The position numbers and the translations under genes are program-made. DNA of 64,000 bases from Algibacter pacificus (GTDB lineage: Bacteria; Bacteroidota; Bacteroidia; Flavobacteriales; Flavobacteriaceae), in contig NZ_VOGY01000003.1 of NCBI RefSeq assembly GCF_008033385.1, positions 62,001 through 126,000 on the forward strand, read 5' to 3'. Below, piece after piece: positions 60,912 to 64,000 of this stretch. Numbering within the stretch: position 1 is the stretch's first letter; each line of letters starts with the position of its first letter. Below the pieces are notes generated by a model. That model saw nothing but the letters and a program-made list of their open reading frames with translations, searched no databases and was not told the origin of the DNA.

Positions 60912-62849
60912 TTACTTGTTAATTTTAAACAGATGGAAGGGTAATGTGGGGTGTAACTCCACAAAATTCCATTCGTTGTTCCAATTATATCTACTGTCGG
61001 TCATTAAATCATGCATCTCTACATTATGCCCATGGTGTATACCTAAATCGTGCAAAGGTAGTTGTACTGTACCTTGTTGAGAATTGTGAGCATCTAAACT
61101 TATAATCACAAAAACTTCGTTTGTTCTATCATTATTCCATTTATAGAAAGCCAATAAGTTATCATTTTCTATATAACAAAATTTAATATTATTGGTTTGC
61201 TGTAAGGCTTCATTAGTATTTCTAATGAAATTTATTTTTGATATTACCGTGGTTAATTTATTTTGAATGTTCCAATTGTAATGGGTGATTTGGAATTTTT
61301 CAGAATTTAAGTATTCTTCTTTACCCAACAATGGCTCGGATAGCATATATTCGAAAACAGGGCCATAAATACCAATACTAGAACTTAATGTTCCTGCTGT
61401 GGCATAGCGGATAATATGTTGAGCTTCGTTGGCACCTTGTAAGTGATACGGGTTAATATCTGGCGTGTTTGGCCAGAAATTAGGTTGCATATATTCTTTA
61501 AGTTCACTTTGTGTTAACTCTTCAACATACTCGATAATTTCATGTTTATTTTCACGCCATGTAAAGTAAGTATAAGATTGTGTGTAACCTTGTTTTGCTA
61601 ACTGTTGCATTACTTTTGGTGCTGTAAAAGCTTCGGCTAAAAAGATAACATCGGGATGTTTAGATTTGACTTCGGAAATAATCCAATTCCAAAAATAGAA
61701 TGGTTTTGTGTGCGGATTATCAACTCTAAAAATTTGGATACCACAATCTATCCAATAGAGCAGAATATCTAAACATTCGTTCCAAAGCGCTTTGTATTCT
61801 TCACTTTCCCAATAAATAGGTAGAATATCTTGGTATTTTTTAGGTGGGTTTTCGGCATATTGCACGGTACCATCTGGTCGCCATTTAAACCATTTTGGAT
61901 GGTCTTTTACCCAAGGATGATCGGGTGCAGCTTGTAAGGCATAATCCATAGCAATTTCCAAATTTTGGTCTTTTGCCGATTGAATTAAGGCTTTAAAATC
62001 GTCTATATTTCCTAATTGAGGATGAATATCTTTATGGCCGCCATATTGCGATCCAACGCCCCAAGTAGAACCCACATCGCCATGTTTGGCTTCTGTAGTG
62101 TTGTTTTTTCCTTTTCTATTAACTTCTCCAATAGGATGAATGGGTGGTAAATACACCACATCGAACCCCATATTTTTTATTCTTGGTAGTAAACGGGCAC
62201 AATCGTTAAAGGTACCGTGTACGCCTTCGTGTTGGGATGCTGAACGTGGGAAAAATTCATACCAAGTACTAAATCTTGCTTTTTTTCTATCTACATAAAC
62301 TTGGAAGGTTTTAGAGGTATTGGCCAGTATTTTTATTGGGTTGGCAAAAAAGATGTGGTATAATCGTTCTTTTGCAGCTTCGGTTATAGCTTCCCCGTAA
62401 CGATTTTCATCTCTAAAAATATGGTATAAATATTCTAAATAATTTTTATCGTCACCATCTATTATTTCAAGAAGCGGTTTAATATATTCGGCCCCTTCAA
62501 GAAGTTCTGAAACCACGTGTTGACCATCATTAATTTTTCTTATTAAACCGTATCTCCAATTTAAGGCGTAGTCTACCCAAGCTTCCACTTTATAGTCGTA
62601 AAATCCTTGTTTTTCAACAGAAAATGAACCGTTCCACTCATCATTACAAGAAAGAACCATTCGCGATTCTTGCCAAGTATTGTCATTTTCGTGCTTGTAA
62701 CGTACCGAGGCGCCTAAAACATCGTGACCATCGGCCATAAGGTATGCTTCAATATTTACAATTTCATTTACAACACGTTTTATATAAAATTCGCCATGAT
62801 TTACTGTTGGCGAAACATAATCAATTACAACTCTTTTTTGATTTTGCAT
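60912..62849 (-). CDS. glgE: Alpha-1,4-glucan:maltose-1-phosphate maltosyltransferase
   Basis: Extends linear alpha-glucan by adding maltose units from maltose-1-phosphate (GH13_3). The 645-residue protein has the DUF3416 N-terminal domain (about 1-200), the barrel with VVYLPPIHPIGEVNRKGKNN, the nucleophile Asp in IFRVDNPHTKPFYFWNW (diagnostic of GlgE), and the acid in IFLAEAFTAPKVM. The PDINPYHLQ segment and a C-terminal beta domain follow. Maltose-1-phosphate normally comes from TreS and maltokinase or from GlgM; none of these is visible here. Confidence 0.94.
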   Translation of the reverse strand: MQNQKRVVIDYVSPTVNHGEFYIKRVVNEIVNIEAYLMADGHDVLGASVRYKHENDNTWQESRMVLSCNDEWNGSFSVEKQGFYDYKVEAWVDYALNWRYGLIRKINDGQHVVSELLEGAEYIKPLLEIIDGDDKNYLEYLYHIFRDENRYGEAITEAAKERLYHIFFANPIKILANTSKTFQVYVDRKKARFSTWYEFFPRSASQHEGVHGTFNDCARLLPRIKNMGFDVVYLPPIHPIGEVNRKGKNNTTEAKHGDVGSTWGVGSQYGGHKDIHPQLGNIDDFKALIQSAKDQNLEIAMDYALQAAPDHPWVKDHPKWFKWRPDGTVQYAENPPKKYQDILPIYWESEEYKALWNECLDILLYWIDCGIQIFRVDNPHTKPFYFWNWIISEVKSKHPDVIFLAEAFTAPKVMQQLAKQGYTQSYTYFTWRENKHEIIEYVEELTQSELKEYMQPNFWPNTPDINPYHLQGANEAQHIIRYATAGTLSSSIGIYGPVFEYMLSEPLLGKEEYLNSEKFQITHYNWNIQNKLTTVISKINFIRNTNEALQQTNNIKFCYIENDNLLAFYKWNNDRTNEVFVIISLDAHNSQQGTVQLPLHDLGIHHGHNVEMHDLMTDSRYNWNNEWNFVELHPTLPFHLFKINK

Positions 62850-62960
62850 TATTTGATTCGTTATGTTTGATAATCAATAGGTAAAATTGCTGATGATGTT
62901 AAACGAATTAGCACAATTAGCAATCTTATTTTTAAAAGATAATTTAGGGTTTTATTTTTA

Positions 62961-64000
62961 TTAAATAACGTATCCTGAAGGAATTACTGCACCATTTTTA
63001 ACAACCACAATACCGTCTTTAATAAAATACATATCGGTTTCTTTATCTTTTAGGTGAGGCCCTCCATTGATTCTAACATCATCACCTATACGGCAATTTT
63101 TATCTAAAATACAGTTTTTTATAAAACAGCGTTCGCCTATTCCTGCAAGGACTTTTATATGATTGTTTTCTATTTCTTCTAGAGTTTCGTAGAAGTCGCA
63201 GCCCATCATATAAGTGTTTATAACGGTAGATTCTTTACCAATTCTGGAACGAATACCAATAACCGATTTTTCAATCTTGGCAGCACCAATGATACAGCCT
63301 TCAGAAACCACAGCTTTGTCTAAAACAGTCCCTGCTATTTTTGTAGTTGGCAGCATTCTGGCATGGGTATAAATACGTTTTTTTTTATCGTATAAATCGA
63401 ACTGAGGGATATCATCTGTTAAGCCAAGGTTGGCTTCGAAAAACGAATCTATATTTCCAATATCAGTCCAATAGCCTTCATATTGGTAACTTAATGTTTT
63501 ATGATTGTGTATAGATTGTGGAATAATTTCTTTCCCAAAATCAATTGTATCTGGGTTTTCCATAAGTTTAATAAGTAAATCTTTATTAAACACGTATATA
63601 CCCATAGAGGCAAGGTAATTTCTACCTTGGCCCTTCATTTCGTTACTCACTTCCGATGTCCAATCTGGAAGTAAATCGGCGTCAGGCTTTTCTATAAAAG
63701 AGGTAATTATGTTTTCATCATTTGCTTTTAGAATTCCAAAAGATGTGGCGTCTTTGGCATTGACAGGTATGGTTGCAATTGAAATTTCTGCATTGGCAGC
63801 TTCATGAGCTTCAATCATTTTATCGTAATCCATTTGGTATAGTTGATCACCAGATAGAATTAAAGCATATTCAAAATCGTGACTTAAAAAATGATGCATA
63901 CTTTGTCTAACAGCATCTGCAGTCCCTTGAAACCAAGTTTTACTTTCTGGAGTTTGCTCTGCAGCTAAAACATCAACAAAAGCGCTACTAAAAAAACTAA
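62961..64000 (-). CDS. glgC: Glucose-1-phosphate adenylyltransferase, 5' end cut by the window edge
   Basis: Makes ADP-glucose for glycogen synthesis. The frame runs off the window. Residues before the ATG at 63899 continue upstream as VDVLAAEQTPESKTWFQGT and then ADAVRQ, matching the GlgC sequence that follows its N-terminal nucleotide-binding loop. The true start is therefore outside and the ATG at 63899 is internal. LILSGDQLYQMDY, SFIEKPDADLLPDW, YWTDIGNIDSFFEANL and the C-terminal left-handed beta-helix (CIIGAAKIEKSVIGIRSRIG) are all seen. About 346 codons are present of the usual ~420. Confidence 0.95.
   Translation of the reverse strand, partial: SFFSSAFVDVLAAEQTPESKTWFQGTADAVRQSMHHFLSHDFEYALILSGDQLYQMDYDKMIEAHEAANAEISIATIPVNAKDATSFGILKANDENIITSFIEKPDADLLPDWTSEVSNEMKGQGRNYLASMGIYVFNKDLLIKLMENPDTIDFGKEIIPQSIHNHKTLSYQYEGYWTDIGNIDSFFEANLGLTDDIPQFDLYDKKKRIYTHARMLPTTKIAGTVLDKAVVSEGCIIGAAKIEKSVIGIRSRIGKESTVINTYMMGCDFYETLEEIENNHIKVLAGIGERCFIKNCILDKNCRIGDDVRINGGPHLKDKETDMYFIKDGIVVVKNGAVIPSGYVI

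Overview
The window is a chromosomal segment of an AT-rich member of the Bacteroidota, almost certainly family Flavobacteriaceae. The evidence is the TAnnTTTG-type -7 promoter boxes, a type IX secretion sorting tail (36495-37349), DUF4837, DUF4175 and head-GIN proteins, a SusC-like TonB receptor, and gene neighbourhoods typical of marine flavobacteria. No prophage, insertion sequence, rRNA operon or CRISPR array was seen. One tRNA (Cys) is present.

Layout. 1-7.7 kb: envelope and housekeeping genes (M23 peptidase, TatA, DUF4837 lipoprotein, MltD-like transglycosylase, Pgk, DNA polymerase III delta', OmpH/Skp lipoprotein). 8.0-23.5 kb: methyltransferase, MnmG bracketed by two perfect parS-like palindromes, YbeY, a giant DUF4175 protein, GltX, SPFH protein, acetyltransferase, TPM protein, GlnS with an extra C-terminal segment, a Zn-ribbon protein and FolB. 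23.6-33.7 kb: tRNA-Cys, a decayed toxin-antitoxin pair, LysE transporter, a tandemly duplicated PepSY-like secreted protein, a sigma-54 response regulator facing a hybrid histidine kinase, a head-GIN protein, an unlisted 37-residue Cys-rich metallothionein-like peptide followed by an ECF sigma factor with a Cys-rich tail, and an FUSC membrane protein. 34-46.6 kb: RNase R, a leucine-rich-repeat/T9SS protein, an AT-rich gap that is my candidate oriC, RpiB, a CDF metal exporter, ElaA, CtpA, RnpA, M1 and S8 peptidases and an MBL hydrolase. 46.7-56 kb: a TonB receptor/PepSY uptake operon and an ion-homeostasis group (SulP, universal stress protein, cation/proton antiporter). 56.2-64 kb: an alpha-glucan cluster (GH31, GlgB, GlgE, GlgC), the last cut by the window edge.

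How it fits together. Hand counts of G and C in spacers go from C-rich on the + strand on the left to G-rich on the right, changing at roughly 31-37 kb. A cluster of DnaA-box-like nonamers lies at 37.49-37.93 kb, parS-like sites lie about 27 kb away, and rnpA is nearby. Together these suggest the window spans the replication origin.

The most unusual locus is 30722-31467. A short gene encodes a peptide with 14 Cys in 37 residues, arranged as two 7-Cys halves. It has its own hairpin terminator and sits directly upstream of an ECF sigma factor that has no visible anti-sigma factor and ends in a Cys-rich tail. I read this as a possible self-contained metal or thiol-stress sensing and buffering unit. 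A second point of interest is a structured intergenic element present twice (33968-34083 and 56096-56181) with different hairpin sequences but the same three-way-junction layout.
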